Shown: piece after piece, positions 52,348-61,487 of the stretch
Layout of the letters: the number at the start of each line of letters is the position of its first letter
How positions within the stretch are numbered: the stretch's first letter is position 1
Notes under the pieces: model-generated
The model's input: the letters and a program-made list of their open reading frames with translations, nothing else
Database searches by the model: none
What the model was told of the DNA's origin: nothing
Assembly: GCF_004001045.1 (NCBI RefSeq)
Contig: NZ_BIMK01000040.1
Span: 1-61,898 of the forward strand
DNA length: 61,898 nt
Source: Paenibacillus chibensis
GTDB lineage: Bacteria; Bacillota; Bacilli; Paenibacillales; Paenibacillaceae
Direction: 5' to 3'
Translations under genes and position numbers: made by a program

Positions 52348-52443
52348 CCGTTTTTTCGGTTGCTCTCCTCTGCGGGGGTGCATTAACGCGGCAATCCCCC
52401 GCTGAAGAGCCATATGCTTTCGATTATTTTCCAAGGAAAACCG

Positions 52444-53328
52444 TTAAATCAGAGCATTATAAATATCCCGCTTCGAAACGCCGCGATCTCCCGCTGTCTT
52501 TTTCATCGCTTCCTTGCGCGGATGTCCTTCCGCCTCGTAATGAGCCACATGCTCCTCGATGCTCAAGTTCTGCCACCATGCCGATAGCTGCTCCTGTTCT
52601 TCTTCTACGCTTGTCCCTTCGACAACGATGCAATATTCGCCCAGAGGCGGATGCTCTTCCAGGTATGCCAGGCATTCTTCCACGCTGCCGCGCACAAATT
52701 CCTCATAACGCTTCGTCAGCTCCCGGGCCAGTGCTACCCGCCGGTTGCCGTATACGCTCAGCACCGCGTTCAGGGTTTTGATTACCCGATGCGGCGATTC
52801 ATAAAACAATAACGTTCCCTGCGCTGCGCGGAATGACGAAAGTACAGCCTCCACCTCTTTACGCTCCCGTGGAAGAAAACCGATAAAGGTAAACCGCTCC
52901 GTCGGCAAGCCTGACGCGATCAAGGATGATAATGCGGCATTGGCTCCAGGGATCGGAATGACGCTGATTCCTTCCTCCACCGCCAGCCTCACAAGATCTG
53001 CGCCGGGATCGGAAATCGCCGGCAAACCGGCGTCGCTGACGAGCGCCAAATTTTTTCCTTCTATTATATAGCGTATCAGCTCCGGTCCGCTGGCTGCCTT
53101 ATTATGCTCATGGTAGCTGAACAGCATTTGCGGGCTGATTTCGAAATGGGTCAGCAGTTTTCGCGTTTGACGCGTGTCCTCTGCCGCGATAATCTCGCAT
53201 TCCTTTAACGTCCGGATGGCCCGGAAAGTCATATCCTCCAGATTCCCGATCGGCGTGCCGACGAGATACAAGGATCCTTTGCTGCCACTGGACGGCTCTT
53301 GAAAGCTGCTTTGACGTGTCAGACTCAT
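52444..53328 (-). CDS. rsmI: 16S rRNA 2'-O-ribose C1402 methyltransferase
   Basis: SAM-dependent methyltransferase of the tetrapyrrole-methylase fold. The 294 residues include LYLVGTPIGNLEDMTFRA, AEDTRQTRKLL, SDAGLPAISDPG and FLPRERKE. GGGAG shortly before ATG 53328 sets the start, which overlaps the trmN6 stop by four bases. Confidence 0.95.
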   Translation of the reverse strand: MSLTRQSSFQEPSSGSKGSLYLVGTPIGNLEDMTFRAIRTLKECEIIAAEDTRQTRKLLTHFEISPQMLFSYHEHNKAASGPELIRYIIEGKNLALVSDAGLPAISDPGADLVRLAVEEGISVIPIPGANAALSSLIASGLPTERFTFIGFLPRERKEVEAVLSSFRAAQGTLLFYESPHRVIKTLNAVLSVYGNRRVALARELTKRYEEFVRGSVEECLAYLEEHPPLGEYCIVVEGTSVEEEQEQLSAWWQNLSIEEHVAHYEAEGHPRKEAMKKTAGDRGVSKRDIYNALI

Positions 53329-54089
53329 GCTTCTCCCTCTTTGGAACCATAGTAAATGTCCATAATTTCCGGACAATATTGATTATGCTCATCATAGACG
53401 ATCAGCGGCGGAAGCAGCCGAACCTCCGGTTTGCCGTCCCGCATGGCTTCGATCAGTACCATATTCGCCTCCAAATGGGCGCGCGGGTGGACAAAACGGA
53501 TACGCTTCGGCTCTAGACGGTATTGCCGCATAAGCGCCATAATATCGCCTAACCGCTGCGGTTTATGCACCATGCTTACCTTTCCGCCCGGCTTAACCAA
53601 TTTGAAGCAGGATTGAATGACTTCCTCCAGCGTGCAGCTGATTTCGTGACGCGCGATCGCCTGATGGGGATTCAGCTTGATGTCGCTCCCGTTTAACGGC
53701 ATATACGGCGGATTCACCGTGATCGCGTCGTACACGCCATGCCCCGTTTCCTTATGAAGCTCACGCAAATCGCCTTCCCGGATCGTAACCCGATCCTGCA
53801 AATCATTCAAAGCCACGCTGCGTCGTGCCATGCCGGCAAGCCTTGGCTGTATTTCAATGCCCTCGATTTCGGCCTTTGTACGCGTCGTCAAGAGTAACGG
53901 AATCACCCCGTTGCCCGTACATAAATCAAGTACTTTTCCGCGCGGCGGAATACCGGCAAAGCGGGCCAGCAGGACAGCGTCCATGGAGAAGCTGAACACC
54001 TCGTCGCTTTGAATAATATGCAAATCATGGGTCAGCAGATCGTCAATGCGCTCCGATGGCTCTAATAGCGTATGTTCTTTATTCATCAT
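53325..54089 (-). CDS. trmN6: tRNA1(Val) adenine-N6 methyltransferase, YabB-type
   Basis: Probable tRNA m6A methyltransferase. The 254 residues have the SAM-binding VLDLCTGNGVIPLLL and the amino-methyltransferase NPPYMP motif. Similar folds occur in HemK and RsmC, but size and gene order (yabA-yabB-rsmI) match B. subtilis YabB. Overlaps rsmI by four bases. Confidence 0.9.
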   Translation of the reverse strand: MMNKEHTLLEPSERIDDLLTHDLHIIQSDEVFSFSMDAVLLARFAGIPPRGKVLDLCTGNGVIPLLLTTRTKAEIEGIEIQPRLAGMARRSVALNDLQDRVTIREGDLRELHKETGHGVYDAITVNPPYMPLNGSDIKLNPHQAIARHEISCTLEEVIQSCFKLVKPGGKVSMVHKPQRLGDIMALMRQYRLEPKRIRFVHPRAHLEANMVLIEAMRDGKPEVRLLPPLIVYDEHNQYCPEIMDIYYGSKEGEA

Positions 54090-54202
54090 TCCATTATCCT
54101 TTATCCGTTGTTCTCTAGTTTTACCATTCCATCCATCAACATAACTTCCCGTGTGCGACTCGCTACGGACTATCGAATAAACGCATGAGTCCCGTTTACC
54201 TG

Positions 54203-54231
54203 AAAAAAAACCGTAGGAATCGCTCCTACGG
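54203..54231 (-). terminator. yabA terminator
   Basis: CCGTAGGA pairs with TCCTACGG around a four-base loop, with eight Ts following on the minus strand. It lies just after the yabA stop. Confidence 0.9.
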
Positions 54232-54233
54232 CC

Positions 54234-54599
54234 TCATTTATTCAAAAAAGACAGGCAGAAAAGGCAATCGCCTTCCGTGCGCAAATGTCCATAATAGACG
54301 TTGCAAATGTGAAAGCCCTCATGATAAAGCCGCGCCAAGTTGTCGTAGCCTTCACCGACCACGTCACTCGGATGCTCCGGCTTCAACGAAGGATGAGGCG
54401 GTTGCGGCAGAGCAATGCCTTCTTCAGCGGGTAAAGCTTCCTTCAAGATTTTGCGGAGATGCTCATTTTCCAACGTCAGACGATGATTCTCCTCCAGCAG
54501 CTCTTTCATGATCAGCTTCATTTCACCCAGATCACTGTGGATCTGTCCCATTTGTGTTTCCATTTCTTGAATGTGTGCAAAAATACTTTTCTTTTCCAA
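54234..54599 (-). CDS. yabA: Replication initiation control protein YabA
   Basis: Binds DnaA and DnaN to limit re-initiation of replication. The 121 residues form an N-terminal coiled coil (leucine-zipper-like, IHSDLGEMKLIMKELLEEN) and a C-terminal zinc-binding domain ending HICNVYYGHLRTEGDCLFC, which contains the Cys and His ligands. It is followed by a terminator and preceded by ricT, as in B. subtilis. Confidence 0.93.
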   Translation of the reverse strand: MEKKSIFAHIQEMETQMGQIHSDLGEMKLIMKELLEENHRLTLENEHLRKILKEALPAEEGIALPQPPHPSLKPEHPSDVVGEGYDNLARLYHEGFHICNVYYGHLRTEGDCLFCLSFLNK

Positions 54600-54627
54600 G
54601 TTTCCACCTCGAAAGTAACCCTATGGT

Positions 54628-55428
54628 CTACTTAATGACAACGTCATCCATTTGCAGTTCCTTGACCTTGCCGACTTCAAACAGCTGGACATGAACAGAA
54701 CGTGCGTCGGCGTTAATTCCGACGACTTTGCCTTCGCCCAAGGACGTGATGACGATTTTGCCTACCGATGGCAGTTCTTCCTTCACACTTTCATAATTAT
54801 CATGCTCAAATTTCAGGCAGCACATCAGTCTTCCGCACAGACCGGAAATTTTGGTCGGATTCAGCGACAAGCTTTGATCCTTGGCCATTTTGATCGATAC
54901 TGGTTCGAAATCGCCGAGCCACGAGGAGCAGCAAAGAATGCGACCGCATGGGCCAATACCGCCCAACATCTTCGCTTCGTCCCGTACCCCGATTTGTCTT
55001 AACTCAATTCTGGTCCGGAAGATCCCGGCCAGATCCTTCACCAGCTCCCGGAAATCCACTCTTCCCTCAGCCGTGAAATAAAAAATGATTTTGTTACGGT
55101 CGAATGTAAATTCCACGTCCACCAGCTTCATTTTGAGCCCATGGTCACGGATTTTATTTAAACAGGTGGTAAAAGCCTCTTTCGCAGCCTGCTTGTTCTC
55201 TTCCACAACTCGTGCGTCCGAGTCACCGGCGATGCGGATGACTTTTTTCAAAGGCAGCACCACATCGGCTTCCTGCACCTCTTTTTTTCCAACGACAACT
55301 TTACCGTACTCGATACCGCGCGCCGTTTCGACGATAACGCTGTTATCTTTCTCAATCGGAAAATCCAGCGGATCGAAGTAATAAATTTTGCCCGCTTTTT
55401 TAAAACGGACACCCACTACACTGTACAA
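54628..55428 (-). CDS. ricT: RicT (YaaT), regulatory Fe-S protein of the Ric complex
   Basis: With RicA and RicF it forms a [4Fe-4S] complex that stimulates RNase Y processing and Spo0A activation. The 266 residues show two cysteine clusters, GPCGRILCC and GLCGRLMCC, and the PSP1 C-terminal domain. Start is a TTG with AAGGGGG seven bases upstream; no ATG gives an equally long product. It sits between holB and yabA. Confidence 0.94.
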   Translation of the reverse strand: MYSVVGVRFKKAGKIYYFDPLDFPIEKDNSVIVETARGIEYGKVVVGKKEVQEADVVLPLKKVIRIAGDSDARVVEENKQAAKEAFTTCLNKIRDHGLKMKLVDVEFTFDRNKIIFYFTAEGRVDFRELVKDLAGIFRTRIELRQIGVRDEAKMLGGIGPCGRILCCSSWLGDFEPVSIKMAKDQSLSLNPTKISGLCGRLMCCLKFEHDNYESVKEELPSVGKIVITSLGEGKVVGINADARSVHVQLFEVGKVKELQMDDVVIK

Positions 55429-55473
55429 AAACTAACCCCCTTGTATGCCAGAGAAAAATGGCTGGCCTTGAAG

Positions 55474-56448
55474 CTATCCTTCCAAACCGATCAAAAATTG
55501 TTCAAGACAAAGTTGGCCGTTCACATTGTAGCGCAATTTTTTCCTACACTCTGCGGCCAAATCCATATAGGAGACCCATTGTGCGGTGCTGCGGGATGAA
55601 GCATGTGTGGATAAGAACTCCAACTGATCTATAAAAACGATACTTTCGTGCTTTCCGTATTGGACGTGAAGCATATCCTTGAACCACAAATGAAACAAAC
55701 TAAACAGGTAATCCAGATGGTCGGAAAGTCCGGCTTTGAACACCTTCTGCCCTGCGGTCACCAGAGCGGAGCTGCCTCTTCCCAGAGCTTCCTTCCCTAA
55801 TTGTAACATTACGTTTCTAATTTCTGCAAACCAATTCTGCTCCATCAGCTCACGGCATCCGTCAAGTCCAGAGGACAGCTGCACTGCACAGCGCGCGAGT
55901 ACTGGCGCAAAGCCCTCATCCACCAGCTGCTGCAGCATTAACGCCGGTTTCAATGGAAAAAATGGAATCGTCTGCGCCCGCGATTGAATCGTCGGCAGCA
56001 GTGCTTGTCCATTCTCCGTGATCAGGATGGCCACCGCCGGAACGGGCGGCTCCTCCAAAAATTTCAGCAGGCTGTTTGCCGCTTGTACGGTCATGGTGTC
56101 CGCATGGTCAATAATATATACCTTCGGATTTTTCGATTCCGAACGATAGGAAAAGACCCGCTGCAATTCGCGGATCTGGTCGATTTTGATAGAAGATCCG
56201 TCCGGTGCCAGCAGATGAAGATCAGGATGGTTGCCGTGCAGAACCTTACGGCATTCGAGGCATTGTCCACAGGCATCATCCACCTGTTCGGTACAGAATA
56301 ATGCCTGGGCAAACGTCATGGCCGTCTTCATCTGCCCGCATCCGGCGGGTCCGCTGAATATATAAGCGTGGTTGACGGAGTCGCTGCGGAGCGCAGTTTG
56401 CAGCATTTGCTTGGCAGCATCCTGCCCTAGTGTATCCTGAAAAGACAT
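55474..56448 (-). CDS. holB: DNA polymerase III delta' subunit
   Basis: Part of the clamp loader with DnaX and HolA. The 324 residues start MSFQDTLGQD, have the P-loop-like GPAGCGQMKTA (Lys kept), a zinc module CGQCLECRKVLHGNHPD, and EEPPVPAVAILITENG. The SRC-like segment reads TIQSRAQTIPF. Translation from ATG 56448 is supported by GAGAGG. The frame is open 22 codons further upstream. Confidence 0.92.
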   Translation of the reverse strand: MSFQDTLGQDAAKQMLQTALRSDSVNHAYIFSGPAGCGQMKTAMTFAQALFCTEQVDDACGQCLECRKVLHGNHPDLHLLAPDGSSIKIDQIRELQRVFSYRSESKNPKVYIIDHADTMTVQAANSLLKFLEEPPVPAVAILITENGQALLPTIQSRAQTIPFFPLKPALMLQQLVDEGFAPVLARCAVQLSSGLDGCRELMEQNWFAEIRNVMLQLGKEALGRGSSALVTAGQKVFKAGLSDHLDYLFSLFHLWFKDMLHVQYGKHESIVFIDQLEFLSTHASSRSTAQWVSYMDLAAECRKKLRYNVNGQLCLEQFLIGLEG

Positions 56449-56653
56449 ATTGCCTCTCTTCCTTTGATGATTTTGCACATCCAAGCGTGGATGGCCGCAA
56501 AATCTCTCCTTCAATCTAGTTCTTAAATCGTCTTATGCTGCTCGATAGATAGCTCAAAAATCGAACGAAAGAAAGAACGCTTACTTCCCCTTTAGTTCTT
56601 TTATATATACCTTAGTGTATCACGAGTCGAGCCGAATGTTCATTCCTATTTCT

Positions 56654-57097
56654 TCAAAATGCGAGATTGATGAGCATCCCGCGGATTTCGCCGATCTTCT
56701 GCAGCAGTTCGATTTTGCCCTGCTCGCTGTCCAGCATCTCATCCGCCATGCCCAGCAGGGCAGAGTCGATTTCATCGATCAGCTTGTAGCGCTTTCCCCG
56801 GCCGCGCCGGTCCCAGCCCCGGGCTTCCTTCATCGTAACGCCGCGTCTGACCGTGTCCTCCAAAAAACGTTTGACCAGCATACGATACGCCTTTAACTCC
56901 CGAATGGTCATCGCTTTGGCTAATCGGTCGCCCTGCATCTGAATCTCTTTGAACCGGCGCCCGAGCTCCTCCTGGGAAGCATTAGCCGTCTGCTGCTGCA
57001 TCACGTCAAGAAAGGATTTCTGCTGAACCGGCTTTGCCGAACTGTCTGTTACCGGAAGTTCGCTTTTGATGGGCCTAAACCCCGGGTTGATTTTCAC
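56654..57097 (-). CDS. yaaR: YaaR, DUF327 protein
   Basis: A 147-residue helical protein of unknown function, conserved between yaaQ/darA and holB in Bacillales. It shows QEELGRRFKEIQMQGDRLA and RRGRGKRYKLIDEIDSALL. The start is a GTG with AGGAG five to six bases upstream. Because it lies between a c-di-AMP receptor and the clamp loader, its role is unclear. Followed by about 140 non-coding bases before holB. Confidence 0.88.
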   Translation of the reverse strand: MKINPGFRPIKSELPVTDSSAKPVQQKSFLDVMQQQTANASQEELGRRFKEIQMQGDRLAKAMTIRELKAYRMLVKRFLEDTVRRGVTMKEARGWDRRGRGKRYKLIDEIDSALLGMADEMLDSEQGKIELLQKIGEIRGMLINLAF

Positions 57098-57234
57098 GAT
57101 AATCTCCTGCCTTTATACATCGCACATCATGAATTTACGAACGAAAGCCTTGCTGATCCCGCAAAGCTTCAATGACGTTCGGATGATTATATTTCGAAGA
57201 ATCTAATATACAATCCAGTACAAGTGAATGTGAC

Positions 57235-57564
57235 TTAGAAATGCTCAAAGCGGTCAACCGGCAGCACGAACACCGTGGCTCCGCCCACTTGAACTTCAAC
57301 GGGAAGAGGCAAATAGGAATCTGTCGTGCCGCTCATCGGCGTAACCGGAGTGACAAGCTGCTCCCTAACCTTGCAACTGCTGCGGATGACATTCATCACT
57401 GCCTCAACCTGACTGTCGTCCACCCCGATCATAAATGTGGTGTTACCCGCCCGAAGAAACCCGCCAGTACTTGCCAGCTTGGTCGCCCGGAAATTGGCTT
57501 TTACCAGTCCCCCCGACAGACGGTTGCTGTCTTTATCCTGTACAATCGCAATGATCAGTTTCAT
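57235..57564 (-). CDS. darA: Cyclic di-AMP receptor DarA (YaaQ), PII-like
   Basis: A PII-like trimer that binds c-di-AMP. The 109 residues begin MKLIIAIVQDKDSNRLSGG and contain NFRATKLASTGGFLRAGNTT, which is the c-di-AMP-binding loop region, and GATVFVLPVDRFEHF at the end. AAAGGAGGG eight bases before ATG 57564 sets the start (19 codons inside the frame). Its targets are unknown in general. Confidence 0.95.
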   Translation of the reverse strand: MKLIIAIVQDKDSNRLSGGLVKANFRATKLASTGGFLRAGNTTFMIGVDDSQVEAVMNVIRSSCKVREQLVTPVTPMSGTTDSYLPLPVEVQVGGATVFVLPVDRFEHF

Positions 57565-57645
57565 TCTGCATTCCCTCCTTTTTGATTTGAAGCCTGCATG
57601 CAAAGCGCAAATACAAGCCATACCTTACTTATTTGACAAAGATCC

Positions 57646-58290
57646 TCAAAAATCCTTTAAAATCCGCTCTTCCAGGCTCCGGATGATATCCCTCTCGACT
57701 TCTTCCAATGTTTGCGAAGCATCAATCACCACAATTCGATCAGAAAAACGCTCCGCAAGCATGAAATACCCCTCCCGTACTTTATGGTGGAAGGGCAGTC
57801 CCTCCAGATCGAGACGGTTCACCTCGCGTTCACGGCTGGCCGCGATCCGCGCCAATCCGGCTTCGGGTTCAATATCGAGATAGAAGGTCAGCTGAGGCAT
57901 GCGGTCATGGATGGCGAACTGGTTAATGCTCCACACCTCCTCCATCCCGATGCCTCGGGCATACCCCTGATAAACCAGGCTGCTGTCCACAAACCGGTCG
58001 CACATTACCAATTTGCCCTCCGCCAGCGCGGGCTCTACTTTCTCCGCCAAATGCTGGCTGCGCGATGCGGCGTACAGCAAAGCCTCGGTCCGCGAATCCA
58101 TGGCGGTATGGCTTGGATTCAAAATAATTTCGCGTATTTTCTCGGCAATTTCGATGCCTCCCGGCTCGCGTGTAATGATATGGGGAATCGAGCGGCTCTC
58201 AAGGTAATCCTTCAGCTTGCCGATGACCGTCGTTTTTCCGGATCCCTCCCCTCCCTCTAGCGTTACGAATATGCCCTGGCCCTTGTTCAT
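57646..58290 (-). CDS. tmk: Thymidylate kinase
   Basis: Phosphorylates dTMP to dTDP. The 214-residue P-loop kinase has TLEGGEGSGKTTVIGKL, the DRFVDSSLVYQG (DR) motif and the LID segment with REREVNRLDLEGLPFH. It lies 20 bases before the decarboxylase gene end and 81 bases upstream of darA, in the usual order. Confidence 0.96.
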   Translation of the reverse strand: MNKGQGIFVTLEGGEGSGKTTVIGKLKDYLESRSIPHIITREPGGIEIAEKIREIILNPSHTAMDSRTEALLYAASRSQHLAEKVEPALAEGKLVMCDRFVDSSLVYQGYARGIGMEEVWSINQFAIHDRMPQLTFYLDIEPEAGLARIAASREREVNRLDLEGLPFHHKVREGYFMLAERFSDRIVVIDASQTLEEVERDIIRSLEERILKDF

Positions 58291-58310
58291 CTATGGTTCC
58301 CTGCTTTCTG

Positions 58311-59894
58311 CTATTCTTTGTATACGAGTATCGTCTCCAGTTTCGGATCCTGCACGCCCTGACACTTGGCGCCTGCTTGAGCAAGCTGCTGCAGATGGAC
58401 CGCTGCTGCAGCCGTAATCGGCTCGCCCGGATACAGCATCGGAATGCCCGGCGGGTAAGGAATGACCATTTCGGCAGCCCGTCTGCCCGCGCTTACCTGC
58501 ACCGGTACCGCTTCAATCTCATCCGGATCCAGCGGCGTCAAAGAGAACCGGACCGGCTTAGAAAAGTGGCTTGTGTGAGAATTGTTCCACGTGGAAAATT
58601 CGACAAATGTCTTCTCTGCCTCGCTTGGATACGCTATCGAATGACCAGGGGAGGCATCTGCTCCAGTCGAAAAACTTGCTGGCTGGGCATCCGCCTTCTC
58701 TATACCTATATGCGTAAGTGCCTCCAAAAGGTGACAGGTGTCCTCCTCTGTCGAACCCAAACTGTAGAGCAGGACGACATACCGGTCGTCGCTCATCTCC
58801 GGAATGCAGCCGCGCGCTTCCAGCCGGCGCTGCAGCTCGTAACCGCTCAGGCCCCCGGTGCGGTCATAAATGACCACCTTGAACGGGTCCTGCGCGGTGT
58901 AGGCCGCCGCGGCGGAGCCGGCGGCCAGCCCCTCCTGCTGCCGCGCCTGCGGCTGCAGCAGCCCAAAGCGCGGCAGCTCCGCCAAGCCGCGCTGCAGCGC
59001 TTCCACGGCGGCAAGCCCCGCCGTGAAGGCTTCGGCGCCCTGCACATGCAGGAGGCGCCGCGCCAGGTCCAGCGAGCCCATCACGGGGTAAGATGGGCTC
59101 GAGCTCTGCACCATGGCGAGCCGCTGGCGAAGCAGTCCGCGATTCACGCGCGGACCCTGCACATGCAGCATGGCTCCCATGGTGAGCGCGGCTAGCATCT
59201 TGTGCGTCGACTGGACGACGACGTCCGCGCCGCTGGCCAAAGCACTGGCGGGCAGCAGCGGATGCTGCCCGTAATGCGCGCCATGCGCCTCGTCGACTAG
59301 CAGCGGCACATCGTGCCGGTGGCAGACTTCGGCAATCGGCGCCAGATCCGTTCCCATCCCGTAATAGTTTGGCATGGTCACCAGTACGCCTCTAGCCTCC
59401 GGATATGAGGCTAGTGCCGCTGCGACCTTCTCGGGGGCCGGGGCGGTCAGGAGCCCGCTGGACTCATCCAGCTGCGGCTGCAGGAATACCGCTTCCGCAC
59501 CTGCCAGCATCAATCCGTTCAGCACCGATTTATGGACATTGCGCTGCACCAGCAGCAGGTCCCCAGGCTTGGTGCAGACCGTGAGAATCATCGCCAGGTT
59601 CCCCGACGTGCTCCCGCCGACCAGGAAAAAGCTCTCCTCTGCCCCAAAACATTCCGCGGCCAGCTGCTGCGCATCGCGTATAACACCCTCCGGATGATGT
59701 AGATCATCCGTCCCGGTAATTTCCGTGACATCCGCCTCCATGACTTGTTCCAGGAAGCCGGCACCGCCTTCAGGGGCGTAGGCTCTTCCCTTTTTATGAC
59801 CGGGCACATGAAATGAAGCTTGTCTGCTGTTTTTATATTCATAAAGCGCCTCATACAGCGGCGCATGCTCTTTTTGCAGTTTCTCGCGTTTCAT
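58311..59894 (-). CDS. PLP-dependent Orn/Lys/Arg decarboxylase family protein
   Basis: A 527-residue fold-type I enzyme: FHVPGHKKG, the TTEITGTDDLHHPEG-like TEITGTDDLHHPEG, VDEAHGAHYG, and STHKMLAALTMG with the PLP lysine. The C-terminal domain has GEPITAAAA typical of this class. The B. subtilis neighbour YaaO belongs to the same group, whose substrate is not settled. DNA in 58840-59300 is very G+C-rich. The xpaC and yaaN genes found between csfB and yaaO in B. subtilis are missing here. Confidence 0.88.
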   Translation of the reverse strand: MKREKLQKEHAPLYEALYEYKNSRQASFHVPGHKKGRAYAPEGGAGFLEQVMEADVTEITGTDDLHHPEGVIRDAQQLAAECFGAEESFFLVGGSTSGNLAMILTVCTKPGDLLLVQRNVHKSVLNGLMLAGAEAVFLQPQLDESSGLLTAPAPEKVAAALASYPEARGVLVTMPNYYGMGTDLAPIAEVCHRHDVPLLVDEAHGAHYGQHPLLPASALASGADVVVQSTHKMLAALTMGAMLHVQGPRVNRGLLRQRLAMVQSSSPSYPVMGSLDLARRLLHVQGAEAFTAGLAAVEALQRGLAELPRFGLLQPQARQQEGLAAGSAAAAYTAQDPFKVVIYDRTGGLSGYELQRRLEARGCIPEMSDDRYVVLLYSLGSTEEDTCHLLEALTHIGIEKADAQPASFSTGADASPGHSIAYPSEAEKTFVEFSTWNNSHTSHFSKPVRFSLTPLDPDEIEAVPVQVSAGRRAAEMVIPYPPGIPMLYPGEPITAAAAVHLQQLAQAGAKCQGVQDPKLETILVYKE

Positions 59895-59992
59895 TCTTTT
59901 AATTCCTTCCGGTTCCTATCTCTACCCTATTTTATCGTAAATTGAACCATCAGGCTATTGAGACATGGTGTTACGCCTTTGGCCGAGCCCAC

Positions 59993-60021
59993 AAAAAAAG
60001 GGCAGCAGCCGGTTGGCCCTC
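59993..60021 (-). terminator. Probable csfB terminator
   Basis: A short stem AGGGC with GCCCT, partly extended by CCGG pairing, is followed by eight Ts on the minus strand. The stem is weak. Confidence 0.5.
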
Positions 60022-60085
60022 CCTTATCCGCCGTCGATGCGGGGCATGATCTATCTTTATCATCGGATTCTTGAAGTCGCTGGAG

Positions 60086-60271
60086 TTACACATGGGTTTT
60101 CATGCTGATTTGTCTCATTTGATGAATAAAGTAATGATATTTTGCGTCATCGGCATCGGTATGCACCATTTCGCTTTCGCAATCCTCACAAATGAATTGG
60201 GATACGATCGTAATGCCTTCTTCTTTCGCATGCCCGCAAATAATACAGACGTGTTCGGTATGATCTTCCAT
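60086..60271 (-). CDS. csfB: Anti-sigma factor Gin (CsfB)
   Basis: A 61-residue zinc protein with CIICG near the start and ICEDCE a few residues later (two CxxC). Gin inhibits sigma-G and sigma-E at the wrong time or in the wrong cell. The start at 60271 has AAGGTGG eight bases upstream; an ATG one codon earlier is equally close. It is expected to be sigma-F dependent; I found only weak promoter candidates. Confidence 0.88.
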   Translation of the reverse strand: MEDHTEHVCIICGHAKEEGITIVSQFICEDCESEMVHTDADDAKYHYFIHQMRQISMKTHV

Positions 60272-60481
60272 CATCCATCCCACCTTGTTTCATTAATTAC
60301 TATGAAGTATGGCTCATTTTCTATTATTTTAAACCTTTTCATAGTCATTTCATATCCCAAGTGACCTACACCAATCATATGCACCTGCGACTTTATGCGT
60401 GTTTGTACCGAAAACTTAAATAATTGCCCATCAAAATCCGATATATGAATTAAGACCTGCAAGGGAGGAACGCTATTTTCT
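60272..60481. other. Intergenic region and possible small ORF before csfB
   Basis: Between csfB and the divergent membrane gene a minus-strand frame (60271-60462, TTG start) ends TGA overlapping the csfB start codon. Its residues look protein-like (for example VHMIGVGHLGYEM), but there is no ribosome site for the TTG and internal starts give only about 35 residues. Either a small unrecognised gene coupled to csfB or chance. Confidence 0.3.
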
Positions 60482-61006
60482 ATGGCTGAGGAGAATCATA
60501 TGAACGCTACCTTCTACCACTATAAATTAATTAAAAAAATACCGGTAACGCGGATTTGGGTTCGCTGCTACCTCCTTCTACCCTATATCGCCATTATTGC
60601 GGAAATGGTTCTCATCTCATGGACAAGCCTGTTTTACTTCGCATTGGCCGGGCCGCTGGTCTTGTGGATTCATTATGTGATATCACGTTCCGTCCTGCTT
60701 CTATCCGGTGCTTCTTATCATAAACGCTGGAAGTTCTCCATGCAGATCCCCTGGATTGGGTACATAACGGATCAACATATCAGTTTCCGCTTGTTCCGTA
60801 AAGTTTATACTTATATTACGGCCATTGGCCTCCTGCTCTTTCTAATCTTTATTTTTGTTTCACCGCTGTCCTTTGTCGTTTCCTTGCTTTTCTGGCATCT
60901 TTGGCTGCTGCTGCCCCGTTTTTATGCTTATGCCCGGCTCAAAGGTGTACGCCAAGACGGAATGATCAAATTCAATAATCAAGATATCAGCTACTATCAG
61001 CAATAA
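60482..61006 (+). CDS. Unknown four-helix membrane protein
   Basis: 174 residues that I do not recognise. Two hydrophobic helices near 30-48 and 50-70, and two more near 110-130 and 130-150, suggest four membrane segments, arginine-rich loops between. No catalytic motif. AGGGAGG lies 13 bases before ATG 60482 and GAGGAG 6 bases before an ATG at 60500, so either may be the start. It stands alone on the plus strand, in A+T-richer DNA than its neighbours. Function unknown. Confidence 0.75.
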   Translation: MAEENHMNATFYHYKLIKKIPVTRIWVRCYLLLPYIAIIAEMVLISWTSLFYFALAGPLVLWIHYVISRSVLLLSGASYHKRWKFSMQIPWIGYITDQHISFRLFRKVYTYITAIGLLLFLIFIFVSPLSFVVSLLFWHLWLLLPRFYAYARLKGVRQDGMIKFNNQDISYYQQ

Positions 61007-61035
61007 CGCACGTAAACTATATATAGCCTCAAAAT

Positions 61036-61068
61036 AGAAAAAGACCTGCATCCTCGGATGCGGGTCTT
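61036..61068. terminator. Bidirectional terminator between the two unknown genes
   Basis: AAAGACC and GCATCC (61041-61053) pair with GGATGC and GGTCTTT (to 61068) around a two-base loop, one mismatch. T-rich ends exist on both strands (TTTAT on plus, TTTTTC on minus), so it can serve both convergent genes. It overlaps the stop codon of the lipoprotein gene. Confidence 0.85.
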
Positions 61069-61487
61069 TATGGTTTGGAAGAGTCCGTACTTTTCACTGT
61101 CGCCTTTCCTTTAGCTAAAACAGTGACCGTGAAATAGTTATCATGGATTGTTAGATGAACGATCCGGTTCTGCTTCTCAAAAACCCTTGAAGCATCCTCC
61201 GACTCATCCGTATTTTCTTTCCATCCCCATTCTTTAATCTTCTGCAAATAAGCATCAGGAATACTATCTTCTTCTTTCAGGCCATTCATGGAATAGCGGA
61301 CATAATCTATTTTAGTGTTTCCTGCATTACGGTCAGTTCGATTGGCTTCTTTGGGCACTGGAAAGGTTTTTTCATTGGCAGCTCCTTCAAAATTAGTCCA
61401 GGAAGGCTCCGTCTTTCCACAGCCCGTTATCAGCAAAACAACAATTCCAAACAAAAGAAGAGCATGCAGCCATGATTGTCTGTGCAT
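61068..61487 (-). CDS. Unknown lipoprotein
   Basis: A 139-residue precursor with a signal peptide (MHRQSWLHALLLFGIVVLLI) and the lipobox ITGC (Cys23). The mature part is hydrophilic with no family signature I recognise; VRYSMNGLKEEDSIPDAYLQ and HLTIHDNYFTVTVLAKG are its most regular parts. AAGGAGG six bases before ATG 61487 is decisive over the 17-codon longer frame. It is convergent with the membrane protein gene. Function unknown. Confidence 0.82.
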   Translation of the reverse strand: MHRQSWLHALLLFGIVVLLITGCGKTEPSWTNFEGAANEKTFPVPKEANRTDRNAGNTKIDYVRYSMNGLKEEDSIPDAYLQKIKEWGWKENTDESEDASRVFEKQNRIVHLTIHDNYFTVTVLAKGKATVKSTDSSKP

